A stretch of DNA of 32,465 bases from Candidatus Peribacter sp. (lineage in GTDB: Bacteria > Patescibacteriota > Gracilibacteria > Peribacterales > Peribacteraceae): contig JAUSKD010000037.1 in the NCBI GenBank assembly GCA_030647195.1, forward strand, positions 1 through 32,465, read 5' to 3'. Both the position numbers and the translations under genes were made by a program. A model generated the notes under the pieces. The model did not search any database and was not told the origin of the DNA. It was given only the letters and a program-made list of their open reading frames with translations. Positions 23,041-30,663 of the stretch are shown here, piece by piece. Numbering within the stretch: position 1 is the stretch's first letter; each line of letters begins with the position of its first letter.

Positions 23041-23130
23041 AGCACCCCTTCGTGGGTGCGGTGAATGCGGTTCCTGGCTGCGGCTTCGTGGGTGCGGATT
23101 TAGTGGCTGTTGCGGTGCGGGACTAGTGTT
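23041..23130. repeat. REP fragments and degenerate copy of the mmuM 3' end
   Basis: Directly after mmuM, GCACCCCTTCGTGGGTGCG (23042-23060) is an inverted copy of the first REP hairpin, and GCGGTTCCTGGCTGCGGCT (23067-23085) matches the second hairpin's 3' half. TTCGTGGGTGCGG recurs at 23085-23097. Then GGCTGTTGCGGTGCGGGAC (23105-23123) is a degenerate copy of mmuM bases from about 22977 and runs into the toxin stop. Confidence 0.65.
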
Positions 23131-23479
23131 GATTTTGCTTCAGGTATGCGGCAATGCGTTCCTGATCTTCTCTGTCTTTCTCATTCTTCGGGTAGAGCTC
23201 GATGACGATGAACTCAATCGATTGCTTGTGACGCGCATAGACTAAGCGCAATTTGTTCCCTCTCAGTGAAGCACAGGGAATGCGTGCTTTGTAGAGAGAA
23301 CAGGATTCCGTTGCTTTGAGCAGGCAATAGTTCTTGTTCGAAGCAGGAAAGCCCTTCTCCTCCTCCAACTTCAGCGTGAATTTGCAGAAGCGCTCCAGAT
23401 CAGCGGGGAGTGTCCGGTACTTCTTCTGTAACCTGTCAAAATCATGTTCTGCAGGGCCGAAGAAACTATAATTCGTCAT
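23123..23479 (-). CDS. RelE/HigB-like toxin of a Panacea-type toxin-antitoxin pair
   Basis: 118 aa from ATG 23479 (MTNYSFFGPAEHDFDRLQKK). The C-terminal half carries the RelE/ParE-fold pattern: SLYKARIPCASLRGNKLRLV, then FIVIELYPKNEKDREDQERI as the last strand and helix. Members usually cleave mRNA at the ribosome or inhibit gyrase; catalytic residues are too variable to choose. It lies downstream of, and overlaps by 14 bases, the gene for the Panacea antitoxin, so the two are coupled. Alternative in-frame starts are ATG 23482 and 23503. No Shine-Dalgarno site. Confidence 0.82.
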   Translation of the reverse strand: MTNYSFFGPAEHDFDRLQKKYRTLPADLERFCKFTLKLEEEKGFPASNKNYCLLKATESCSLYKARIPCASLRGNKLRLVYARHKQSIEFIVIELYPKNEKDREDQERIAAYLKQNQH

Positions 23480-24254
23480 CATCACGAACGGAAAAAGCTG
23501 CATCACGGAAGAAGACGGATTCGTAGTCGATGATCTCGTGCATATCGTGCACCTTCCACGGGGTATCCCGGTGAGCGATATCACTGATTTCTGTTGCTGA
23601 CTTTCCGCCGTATTTCTTCAGCACTTCATCAATGGTCTTCGTTTCATTTGCGTTAAATCCATCGAGGTTTGGCTTTCGCAGCGGTAGGTATTTGATCTGT
23701 TCATGGTCAAAATACTTTCCACGAATCTCCTGCAATTCTCCGTCCTTGATCATGCGCCCTACGATGGTCGCGAATTCCACCGGAAGAGGACCGTAGGCCT
23801 CCTTTTGGTACGTAGCGCCGATGATCTGCTCTTCGTATCGCTCGTAGTGATCGAAATCGATGAAGTAGAGTAATTTGAAGAGCACGGTTTTGCCCACATT
23901 GGGGAATGCCCCTACTTTGCCCAAAACATAGAGAAGGACTTCTTTGAACTTCTCTACATTTTCAGGCTTCACGGTGATCTGCGGACGCGGATCGCGTTGC
24001 TGGGGCACATCTCTGGCCTGCACCTTGGGCTGTTTCTTGAGGATGACATCCTTTGCGGCCGGCAGTTCGCCGAGAGAAAGAGTATCTACAGAAATGCCGA
24101 AGAGCTCGGCGCATGTACGCGCCTGTGCCAGTTTGAGATCCGCTTCTCCTTGTTCCACCTTGGCAAGGTGCTGACGCGATACACCGATCGCTTCTGCAAG
24201 CTGCTCCTGTGTGAAACCATGCTTTGCCCGCAAAACGGTGAGGATGTGAGACAT
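23466..24254 (-). CDS. XRE-HTH + Panacea (DUF4065/SocA-like) antitoxin
   Basis: 262 aa. Residues 1-55 form an XRE-type helix-turn-helix (LRAKHGFTQEQLAEAIGVSR, HLAKVEQGEADLKLAQARTC). From about 100 to 245 comes the Panacea domain: VGKTVLFKLLYFIDFDHYER, EAYGPLPVEF and TEISDIAHRDTPW. Panacea (PanA) proteins are known antitoxins paired with many unrelated toxins. The HTH implies autoregulation at the promoter 24281-24308. First gene of a two-gene operon with the RelE-like toxin. Order antitoxin-toxin and the overlap are as expected. Confidence 0.93.
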   Translation of the reverse strand: MSHILTVLRAKHGFTQEQLAEAIGVSRQHLAKVEQGEADLKLAQARTCAELFGISVDTLSLGELPAAKDVILKKQPKVQARDVPQQRDPRPQITVKPENVEKFKEVLLYVLGKVGAFPNVGKTVLFKLLYFIDFDHYERYEEQIIGATYQKEAYGPLPVEFATIVGRMIKDGELQEIRGKYFDHEQIKYLPLRKPNLDGFNANETKTIDEVLKKYGGKSATEISDIAHRDTPWKVHDMHEIIDYESVFFRDAAFSVRDDDEL

Positions 24255-24280
24255 GTTGAGAGAGGGGAGGAAGCAGCTTC

Positions 24281-24308
24281 AGTATAGATTTGTTATAGAT
24301 GTAGTCAA
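24281..24308 (-). promoter_or_regulatory. Promoter of the PanA toxin-antitoxin operon
   Basis: On the minus strand TTGACT (24303-24308), 16-bp spacer, TATACT (24281-24286). Beside it, GAAGC-T-GCTTC (24271-24281) and GTTAACGTCAAC (about 24320-24331) are short dyads that could be operators for the HTH antitoxin. Confidence 0.7.
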
Positions 24309-24339
24309 TTATTTGTTGTTGACGTTAACATACGGTAAA

Positions 24340-24550
24340 TTGCCGGCCTTTGCCAGTGCATAGCGGTTCCCTTAAGCACGCCTTCGCAGGAGTTTGTAGC
24401 GGGGCGGATCAAACACCTATAGCAGCCGCCGCCTGCCCTGAGCCTGTCGAATGGGTTCCGGCTGCGGTGTATTCAGTCAGCGACTTCGCAGATGCGGATG
24501 GAGTGGGTGTTGCGGGGCGGGACCGGAGTGTATTGGGGAGGTGGGGAGGA
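24340..24550. repeat. Mosaic of REP fragments and shuffled mmuM 3'-end copies (no gene)
   Basis: This gap holds GCGGATCAAACACC plus TATAGCAGC (24404-24426), 21 of 23 matching the mmuM end and following bases (23021-23043). CCCTGAGCCTGTCGAATGGG (24436-24455) resembles a palindromic sequence I recall from intergenic repeats of other bacteria. GGTTCCGGCTGCGG is a REP half. A 40-bp stretch (24505-24544) matches mmuM 22977-23016 at 39 of 40 bases. The order of the two gene-derived pieces is reversed relative to mmuM. Confidence 0.75.
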
Positions 24551-24568
24551 GGACGTTAGGAACATCAA

Positions 24569-25033
24569 TTAGTCATTGACTAAGTATTCCAGCACCAACT
24601 TGAAAAACTTTTTTTGAAGCTCTTTCGGAACCCAAGAAATGGGCAACTTTTCAATCGCACCTTTGTTGTTAACAATTCTGTGGACGGGCGAAAAATAAAA
24701 ACCGTCTTTGGAAGCCAAAAAGATGTACGAAAATTCCCATTTTTTCGCATTCTTTTCCGCGATTTTCAGAAGCTCTTGTTGCTTGAGATTCGCGCGAAAC
24801 TTCACTTCAACAAAATATGCCTGTTTCTTATCTTCAGTAATGAGAATGAAATCAGGGCTCGTACTTATTTGATCAATCACTGCCTTTGGCAAGGTTTTGC
24901 GATATTGGGCAAGATTCGGAACAGTAGATTCATATCCAAAGCGAAGAACTGTAAATTTGTGCGTTTCACGAAACATATGCTCAAAGATTGTCTCAGCGAT
25001 TTTCCCTTTAATGAGCTCATGAACAAATTCCAT
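24569..25033 (-). CDS. PD-(D/E)XK nuclease-like protein (first of a pair)
   Basis: 154 aa from ATG 25033 (an in-frame GTG at 25036 is possible). The nuclease-core pattern is SPDFILITEDKKQAYFVEVK: an acidic D in a strand, a turn, then E-x-K. A preceding helix (ELIKGKIAETIFEHMFRETH) supplies a conserved E, as in restriction-endonuclease folds. It would cut DNA with Mg2+ if active. AT-rich relative to the 5' half of the window. Six bases downstream of the next nuclease-like gene and on the same strand. No methylase motif within it. Confidence 0.75.
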   Translation of the reverse strand: MEFVHELIKGKIAETIFEHMFRETHKFTVLRFGYESTVPNLAQYRKTLPKAVIDQISTSPDFILITEDKKQAYFVEVKFRANLKQQELLKIAEKNAKKWEFSYIFLASKDGFYFSPVHRIVNNKGAIEKLPISWVPKELQKKFFKLVLEYLVND

Positions 25034-25042
25034 CACTAAGCA

Positions 25043-25555
25043 TCATACACTTTTCTTTCTTGTTTTTCCTTGCATCGAAATTGGTCGCGATTTGGAATAG
25101 AAACTTGCATACTGAACCGCCCGAAGCAGAGGGTAGGTCTCTGGCACGGCATTATTCATGGGATCGAGATTAGAGAGCACTACTGTGATTTCTCTTATGA
25201 AATCCGGAACCAGAATAATTGTAATAGAATCAGAGAAAACAGTTTTTGCTTTAGGCTTATGGAAGCCGACAACCGCTACTTGTTCCGTGTGCTTGCGATG
25301 AACAGGAAAGACATCTCCGTAGTGTGGTTTGGCTGTTGTAAATTTTCGAAGAAAGCACTTCTTACGAATATCCCAGGAATGGGCATCGGTAGAAGTTTCG
25401 ATATGCCTCAGCGTTTCTGTTTTAGGATTGTAGGCGATCACATCCATTTCCCCCTCCCAGCCACCGAGCTTACGACGGCCAAACTTGATGTTGGTCCGGA
25501 CAAACCATCCTCTGTATGCGTACCATTCGGCGGTGAGTTGCTCGAGGAAGTTCAT
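25043..25555 (-). CDS. PD-(D/E)XK nuclease-like protein (second of a pair)
   Basis: 170 aa. MNFLEQLTAEWYAYRGWFVR is followed by GGWEGEMDVIAYNPKTETLR and HIETSTDAHSWDIRKK. The G-E-x-D ... (H)-I-E-x-S order fits the PD-(D/E)XK core with serine or threonine in place of the usual lysine. The rest is beta-rich (QVAVVGFH, SITIILVPDFIREITVVL) with a basic C-terminal tail (QGKTRKKSV). Upstream gene of the pair with 24569-25033, nine bases apart, so likely co-transcribed. The lost lysine may mean a shifted catalytic residue or loss of activity. Confidence 0.75.
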   Translation of the reverse strand: MNFLEQLTAEWYAYRGWFVRTNIKFGRRKLGGWEGEMDVIAYNPKTETLRHIETSTDAHSWDIRKKCFLRKFTTAKPHYGDVFPVHRKHTEQVAVVGFHKPKAKTVFSDSITIILVPDFIREITVVLSNLDPMNNAVPETYPLLRAVQYASFYSKSRPISMQGKTRKKSV

Positions 25556-25587
25556 ACTACTGATATGTATGGTACTCTTTGCACATC

Positions 25588-25830
25588 ATGTTTCGCATCC
25601 TAAAAGCTATCTTGAGGTTTGTGTGGAACGCACTTGAATTTATTTTTACTGGAGGCAAGTACGGTTCTTTCGTACCAAGTGATCATTCGTACGATTACTC
25701 AAAATCTCAGGAACAGCGTAGAAAGGATTTTCGAGAATTTGGCGGGCATTCATGCAAGATCTGCTCAGTGCGTATTCCAGCAAACAGGCTGTACTGCGGG
25801 GCGTGCTATCACAAGTACATCAAGAAGTAG
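25588..25830 (+). CDS. Small zinc-ribbon-like protein (80 aa)
   Basis: From ATG 25588 (MFRILKAILRFVWNALEFIF), an amphipathic or membrane-associating N-terminal helix is followed by a polar linker. The C-terminal HSCKICSVRIPANRLYCGAC motif is a four-cysteine pattern C-x2-C-x11-C-x2-C typical of zinc ribbons. TACTCT lies nine bases upstream. Divergent from the nuclease pair, 32 bases away. Function unknown. Confidence 0.72.
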   Translation: MFRILKAILRFVWNALEFIFTGGKYGSFVPSDHSYDYSKSQEQRRKDFREFGGHSCKICSVRIPANRLYCGACYHKYIKK

Positions 25831-25833
25831 GTG

Positions 25834-25839
25834 TATAAT
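25834..25839 (+). promoter_or_regulatory. -10 box of the AT-rich two-gene module
   Basis: Perfect TATAAT, seven bases before ATG 25847 and just after the stop of the zinc-ribbon gene. No strong -35 at 16-18 bp. Confidence 0.55.
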
Positions 25840-25846
25840 TGTTGAC

Positions 25847-26137
25847 ATGGAATGGGAAGAAATTGCAGCAACCTATGCGGAAGATGGAGATGTTCGTGGA
25901 GTTCTACGGAATTACATTAAGGCAAAAAAGCAGGCTCCAAAAGATGTTTTGATACGGTGTGGCGACAACGCAGTTCTCCGTAAGAGGTATGAAGATGCAA
26001 TCAAGGCATATCAATACGCACCATCCAAACCGAAGTTGAGAGCTCTGCGCAAGCATCTTATTGATACAGATAATCCAATACGCGCAGAGAAGGTATCGGC
26101 AATTCTTGTTCAGATGACATCTGATAAATATCGATGA
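25847..26137 (+). CDS. Hypothetical protein, TPR-like (96 aa), first gene of AT-rich pair
   Basis: MEWEEIAATYAEDGDVRGVL then NYIKAKKQAPKDVLIRCGDN, AVLRKRYEDAIKAYQYAPSK: paired helices with the A/Y spacing of tetratricopeptide-like repeats, so possibly a protein-interaction module. The remaining 25 residues are helical. ATG 25847 is chosen because TATAAT ends seven bases before it; the frame continues upstream over the zinc-ribbon gene as a shadow. The stop overlaps the next start (ATGA), so the two proteins are translationally coupled. No known family recognised. Confidence 0.75.
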   Translation: MEWEEIAATYAEDGDVRGVLRNYIKAKKQAPKDVLIRCGDNAVLRKRYEDAIKAYQYAPSKPKLRALRKHLIDTDNPIRAEKVSAILVQMTSDKYR

Positions 26138-27081
26138 AAATGAAGAGATTTATTACAGGTTTGCAGGCCTCCGAAACTATTGGCGCAAGATGTTCAGCTT
26201 TTCGGATGAGAACGAAAGAATTCAAAATAGCCCTGGAAGAGGTTAAGACAACGCGGAAAGATTCATATGCTTCAAATGACAAGCATGTAGTCATTTACTG
26301 TGAGAATCTATTTATTGCGCGAAAGTTACTGGCACATATTTTGGATGCATTTTCTGTCTTGCACTTTGAGGTAATAGATACAGATAGAATTGATGAGCTC
26401 ATTGATAATGCTCCTGGTCAAAATGACCATCGGTTGCTCTGGAAGTACAGCGGCAGCGGTATTCTTAGTGTCCTTCGTTTATTTCGGACAATTCATCAAA
26501 ATCCAATATTACTCTATGCATGTGCAATGTTCCGCCAAAGTTTGCTTTTGCATTCAAACTCTTACATGGAATTGGATCCGAATGAATATCCATATGAACA
26601 ACATTCCTTCAGATATAGAGATCATGTGCGTTTCGCATACGCAATTATCATCGCTTATGAAATGATCGAAGAAATGGGTTTGGCACCAAACAATCGGCAG
26701 CAATTCTGGATTACAGAAAACGGGCAAAGAAGGTGGTTGAAAAATGAGGTCGAGAAATATCTAAAGAAACTGAACAAGTTACATGTCGATGGGCGAGAAG
26801 ATTTTCTTTGGTCACTGAGAGGCAAGATAACAGCTCTTGAAAGTTTCTATTTTGATAATGGGGTAGTCAAAGAATCAGAGTTTCGGGATGTAAAACATGA
26901 AATCAGAGATTGTTATATTCCAATGTATTTGGCTGTAATTTATTTGAGACAATTGAGAAGCAAGGTTTTTCTGCATGGGAAGATGCATAGACGCGCAAAA
27001 TATTGCTCGATTCATGAAGTTTTTAATGCTCAAAGCTTAGCTAGAATGCTTCTATTGTACGTTTCACGTTTCGATTCCTAG
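26134..27081 (+). CDS. Hypothetical protein (315 aa), second gene of AT-rich pair
   Basis: Not recognised. Mostly helical with alternating basic and aromatic residues. A Rossmann-like strand DKHVVIYCENLFIARKLLAH lies near 50, then LLWKYSGSGILSVLRLFRTI, YRDHVRFAYAIIIAYEMIEE and YIPMYLAVIYLRQLRSKVFL. FRTIH gives R-x5-H counted from the preceding arginine, reminiscent of HEPN RNase motifs, but this is too weak to assign. No membrane helix is certain. Distinctly AT-rich. Starts inside the stop of the upstream gene; convergent with the type IIG enzyme 13 bases away. Location between nuclease genes and restriction-modification suggests defence, as inference. Confidence 0.8.
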   Translation: MKMKRFITGLQASETIGARCSAFRMRTKEFKIALEEVKTTRKDSYASNDKHVVIYCENLFIARKLLAHILDAFSVLHFEVIDTDRIDELIDNAPGQNDHRLLWKYSGSGILSVLRLFRTIHQNPILLYACAMFRQSLLLHSNSYMELDPNEYPYEQHSFRYRDHVRFAYAIIIAYEMIEEMGLAPNNRQQFWITENGQRRWLKNEVEKYLKKLNKLHVDGREDFLWSLRGKITALESFYFDNGVVKESEFRDVKHEIRDCYIPMYLAVIYLRQLRSKVFLHGKMHRRAKYCSIHEVFNAQSLARMLLLYVSRFDS

Positions 27082-27093
27082 TTCGATCATTTA

Positions 27094-30000
27094 TTAAATA
27101 TCTCTTTCGATAATTGATATCTCCTTCTCCGTCAGCCCATACAACTCATACACCAACTCATCGATTTTTCGGTCAATTGCCCCGATCTGGCGCTTGAGGG
27201 ATTCTTGTTCGTGGGGGGTTTTTGCAGAAGCAGTTTCTCTTTGAAGCATGAGCACCTGTTTAACGTGCGAGACAATGTGATCGTGCTTTACCTTCTGCTC
27301 AGACTTTGAAAAATCAATGCGGCGGATAGACAGTTTGGAAACTCCGTTCCAGAAGTACTCAAGAATACCTCCGCTCTTCAGCTTTCCAATACTCTTGTAG
27401 CGGAACGTGAGCAGGCGCGAATTCAATAGTCCCATTAGATAGTGGAGGTCTTCGGGTTGCTGATTATCAAATAAAACGGTGGTATCAGTCAGACCGATGA
27501 ACGCGTGATCCAGATCGAGTGCAAAGCGATTTCTCGTAGCCAAATACGGACAGAGAATCCTTGGACGATCATAAAGTTCCGCATGCAGAGGCCACGTGTA
27601 TTTCCACCATAAGCAATCTCCTCGCTTGTAGGCAGCACGCTCCTTAAGCTCAGCTTCATGAGATGAAAGATGCGCTCGAACACTGGGTGGAAGTTTTGAA
27701 AAGTCTGCTGCATTCTCGAGATAGAGTAAATATTCCCCGCGATCGCGAATGGAGTAACGCTGAATATCTGTGTTACTAGCACGACGGAACTTCATTCCTT
27801 CCGGCACTTTCCATTTTTTGATTTCTTCAATTGTTCGATTTCCAAAAACTTCATTGAGTCCAGTCTGCATTCCTTGCCCAATCACCAGAATATCTCCGAC
27901 TGGCACCCCTACGGCATCGATTTTGGCATTCAGATTCCCGGTAGCGGAATCGACGAAGTTCCACGGTGCAGCAGAGAGAGTGGGTTGGCTGATATCGTGC
28001 CTTTCGAACATACTCCGATCAGAAATACCGACGGCAAGATCCCACCTTGGTTCTTTCCCATTCCTCAGTTTGTAGACAGCAATCTTCCCCGCTTTCGCAT
28101 CAAGATCCAAGGTAACAATGCTGGTTGTGATGCCGATACCTGAGAAGACATAGAAATTTTGAAAATCGATGATCTCTTTGAGCGTGGTGTGGTGCAAAAG
28201 CCATCCACGGAGTTTGTCAGCTTTGTAAGCCTCCAAGAAAGCTCTTGAGACGATAAAACTCACGTACTTCCTCGAAATTTGTGCGGCTTTGGCCACAAAA
28301 TAGAAAAGCAGGTCGGTCTTATCGTTATAGATTGCCGGATACATGCGCTTGATCGCCTGCAAGCGCACATCACCCCTACCCCAGACATCATCGATGTTGA
28401 GGTACGGCGGATTTCCAATCACTGCATCAAACCCCGGGTTCTTCCGTTTGAAGACATCGGGAAAAGCTGACTCCCAATCGAACACGTTGATGCGTTGGCG
28501 GTCTGCATCCTCCGTATCCAGAAGTGTCTGCTGCTCGCCATCATAGAAGTCCGGCCCGATGAGGGAGTTGCCGCACTGGATATTCTTGCCCAAATCCGGC
28601 AACACGCGCTCGCGGAACATCTGCGTCTGCATGCTCTGTGCCGTTTCACCTTCCAGAACCTTAAGCAGGAGCGAAAGCTTGGTGACTTCCACGGCCTGCG
28701 GATCGATATCCACGCCAAAGATGTTATTGAGCAGAATGCGCTTGCGCTCGGCCGTCGTCAGCCGCCACTGCGGGCCTCCCTCGGAGGAGGGGAGGGCGAG
28801 GGAATACAGTTCCTTCTTCCATTTCTTCGGCTCGTGCTCCGTGTAGTACTGAATATGCCAATCGAGAAGCAGCTGATATGCGCCAATGAGAAAAGAGCCA
28901 GAACCGCAGGCGGGATCCACAATCTTCAGTTCCGCAACTTGCTTGGGGGTTTTGCCTTCGAGCAGCTTGCCCACTGTGTGCTCTACAATGTAGTCCACGA
29001 TGTATTTGGGTGTGTAGTAGACGCCTCCCGCCTTGCGCACCTCCGGCTTCTCTTCCACTTTGGCATGGTGCCCCTCGGTGAGGCGGATCACCTTGCCGAG
29101 GAATTGCTCGTAGACTTGACCGAGGATTTCTGAGGAAAAGACGGAGAAGGCGTAGGGGCTCTCCGGCGGGTAGAGGCAGGTGATGATTTCCTTCAGCTCG
29201 GCGTCATCGATGGTGAGGTGCGGCGTGACGGTATCCGGCGGCTCGCCCTGACTCTTCTCTTCTTTGAAGTGGAAGAGGCCGGAATTGTAGCGGGCATCCG
29301 CCTCGCGGAAGAGCTCAATGAGGCGTCCGTAAATTCCCGAACCATTCAGCTCCGCCTGCAGACGCCCATAGGTCTCGAGGCCCCGGTCTTCGCAGATCCG
29401 GAGGAAGATGATGCGGTCGATGGTCTGCTGGACGGCGTAGTTCATCTCCTGCTGACCCAGACTGGTATTGCGCGTGGCAATGTTCTTTGCAAGGAGCTCC
29501 CGCCAGTGTTCGATCTCCTTCAAAAACTCATCATCCACTTCTTGCGTTCCACGCCGCTTCTCGCCCGCATACTTATCGAAGGATCCGCTGAGAACGGCGT
29601 CCTTGGAGAAAATCGCCGCGATCTCATCCCAGCGTTTGGCATACTCCTCGAACGTGCAGAAGAAAATGCGTGCCGTAGAAGCCTTGTCCGCCTTGTGCGG
29701 TCTAATGCGGCAGTCATAGATCGCAAACTCCTCGAAGTCCGTGAGGATGCTGAGCGGGAGCTTGGCTGACCAAGCATAGCGACGGAGCTGGAGCGCGGGC
29801 GTCGGTTCGCCTTTGATATCCACGGAAGGCTTCTTTGCTTCCACAAAAAACTTTCGATCACGACCAATCTTCATGCAGTAATCGGGCGCCTTCATGGCAT
29901 CGCCGATACGAATAGCATCTTCATGAATCACTTCTTTGAATGCCTCCGTATGTCCTTGGGTATTGCGCACATCCCAACCAAGCGCCTCAAGCAGGGGATC

Positions 30001-30108
30001 AAGGAATTCTACGCGTAGCTGCGCCTCTTTGTATCGCACAGCTTTAAGCTCCTCGCGTTTGCGCTTGAAGTGTTCGACGAGCGTGAGGATTTGTTGAGGA
30101 GCGGGCAT
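27094..30108 (-). CDS. Type IIG restriction-modification enzyme (Eco57I-like, single polypeptide)
   Basis: 1004 aa combining endonuclease, DNA adenine methyltransferase and target recognition. The nuclease core is P75-D76 ... E90-A-K92 in APDYCMKIGRDRKFFVEAKK. A helical connector follows (about 190-360). Methylase motif I is DPACGSGSFLIGAY (398-411) and motif IV NPPY (566-569), the gamma-class N6-adenine order. The last about 300 residues (from about 700) should be the target-recognition domain. No separate specificity gene is present, as expected for this class. TATAGT lies eight bases before ATG 30108. Intact throughout. The recognition sequence cannot be read from this. Confidence 0.96.
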   Translation of the reverse strand: MPAPQQILTLVEHFKRKREELKAVRYKEAQLRVEFLDPLLEALGWDVRNTQGHTEAFKEVIHEDAIRIGDAMKAPDYCMKIGRDRKFFVEAKKPSVDIKGEPTPALQLRRYAWSAKLPLSILTDFEEFAIYDCRIRPHKADKASTARIFFCTFEEYAKRWDEIAAIFSKDAVLSGSFDKYAGEKRRGTQEVDDEFLKEIEHWRELLAKNIATRNTSLGQQEMNYAVQQTIDRIIFLRICEDRGLETYGRLQAELNGSGIYGRLIELFREADARYNSGLFHFKEEKSQGEPPDTVTPHLTIDDAELKEIITCLYPPESPYAFSVFSSEILGQVYEQFLGKVIRLTEGHHAKVEEKPEVRKAGGVYYTPKYIVDYIVEHTVGKLLEGKTPKQVAELKIVDPACGSGSFLIGAYQLLLDWHIQYYTEHEPKKWKKELYSLALPSSEGGPQWRLTTAERKRILLNNIFGVDIDPQAVEVTKLSLLLKVLEGETAQSMQTQMFRERVLPDLGKNIQCGNSLIGPDFYDGEQQTLLDTEDADRQRINVFDWESAFPDVFKRKNPGFDAVIGNPPYLNIDDVWGRGDVRLQAIKRMYPAIYNDKTDLLFYFVAKAAQISRKYVSFIVSRAFLEAYKADKLRGWLLHHTTLKEIIDFQNFYVFSGIGITTSIVTLDLDAKAGKIAVYKLRNGKEPRWDLAVGISDRSMFERHDISQPTLSAAPWNFVDSATGNLNAKIDAVGVPVGDILVIGQGMQTGLNEVFGNRTIEEIKKWKVPEGMKFRRASNTDIQRYSIRDRGEYLLYLENAADFSKLPPSVRAHLSSHEAELKERAAYKRGDCLWWKYTWPLHAELYDRPRILCPYLATRNRFALDLDHAFIGLTDTTVLFDNQQPEDLHYLMGLLNSRLLTFRYKSIGKLKSGGILEYFWNGVSKLSIRRIDFSKSEQKVKHDHIVSHVKQVLMLQRETASAKTPHEQESLKRQIGAIDRKIDELVYELYGLTEKEISIIERDI

Positions 30109-30197
30109 TTATGTGAACTATAGCGAAATGGTGGCATAAAACGAACTACTCATCTTACTTCCCCTAAAACCTCCTCTGCACCCGCCTCCACTCCACC

Positions 30198-30458
30198 TCA
30201 CCTCGCCGCACTCTTCCCCGAGCTCACGTCAGCCAAGACAGCGACAATGAGGATGATCACGCGCCACGTGTTCCACTCCCCGTGGTACCAATGCGCGACT
30301 GCGCTGTACCACAGGAGGGTTAAGGGCAGGAAGATGAAGCCGAGAAGCGGCCAGAGCTTTGTAGCAAAAACGCCCTGAAACCATGTCGTCATCAACCAGA
30401 GCAAGGCGATCACGAATCGTGGTGCAATGAGGCCGATGAGTCCGATGAGGAGTGGCAT
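30198..30458 (-). CDS. Small membrane protein (86 aa)
   Basis: MPLLIGLIGLIAPRFVIALL, then WFQGVFATKLWPLLGFIFLP and a third hydrophobic stretch WRVIILIVAVLADVSSG: about three helices with a short hydrophilic turn (AHWYHGEWNT). It resembles small integral proteins common in this kind of genome; function unknown. TACACT lies 17 bases before the ATG. It ends 89 bases upstream of the type IIG start on the same strand. Confidence 0.78.
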   Translation of the reverse strand: MPLLIGLIGLIAPRFVIALLWLMTTWFQGVFATKLWPLLGFIFLPLTLLWYSAVAHWYHGEWNTWRVIILIVAVLADVSSGKSAAR

Positions 30459-30559
30459 AGGGGGTTAAAGAGGGGAGTGTACACCTTCGGGTCTGTAGGG
30501 GAGGTGAGTCATGTGATCTCAAAATCCTCGCTTCCGGAGAAATGCCCGAAAAAGCAACT

Positions 30560-30576
30560 ATCCGGAATTTCCGGAT
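30560..30576. promoter_or_regulatory. 17-bp perfect palindrome
   Basis: ATCCGGAA-T-TTCCGGAT is a perfect 8-bp dyad around a single base, in a 239-bp gap between genes. Partial copies are seen nearby (GCTTCCGGAG at 30531-30540; ATATCCGGAATTGC near 31660 inside the recombinase gene). It could be a repressor operator or a restriction-avoided site. No gene is visible in the gap; TATAAT-like bases occur at about 30619. Confidence 0.45.
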
Positions 30577-30663
30577 GGTTCAAATCAGAGGTAACCGTGA
30601 GGTGCAGTTGTGCCTCTTTATAATGAGCGGAATAAGCTTATAACTCGAAATATAGTAATCCAT

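Noticed and set aside
28495-29133. Plus-strand frame of 212 aa within the type IIG gene
   Set aside because: Antisense to a conserved coding region containing the DPACGSGSF methylase motif.
30580-30660. tRNA-like GGTTCAAATC (T-loop-like) sequence
   Set aside because: No acceptor stem, anticodon arm or CCA-compatible end; it sits next to a palindrome in AT-rich DNA.
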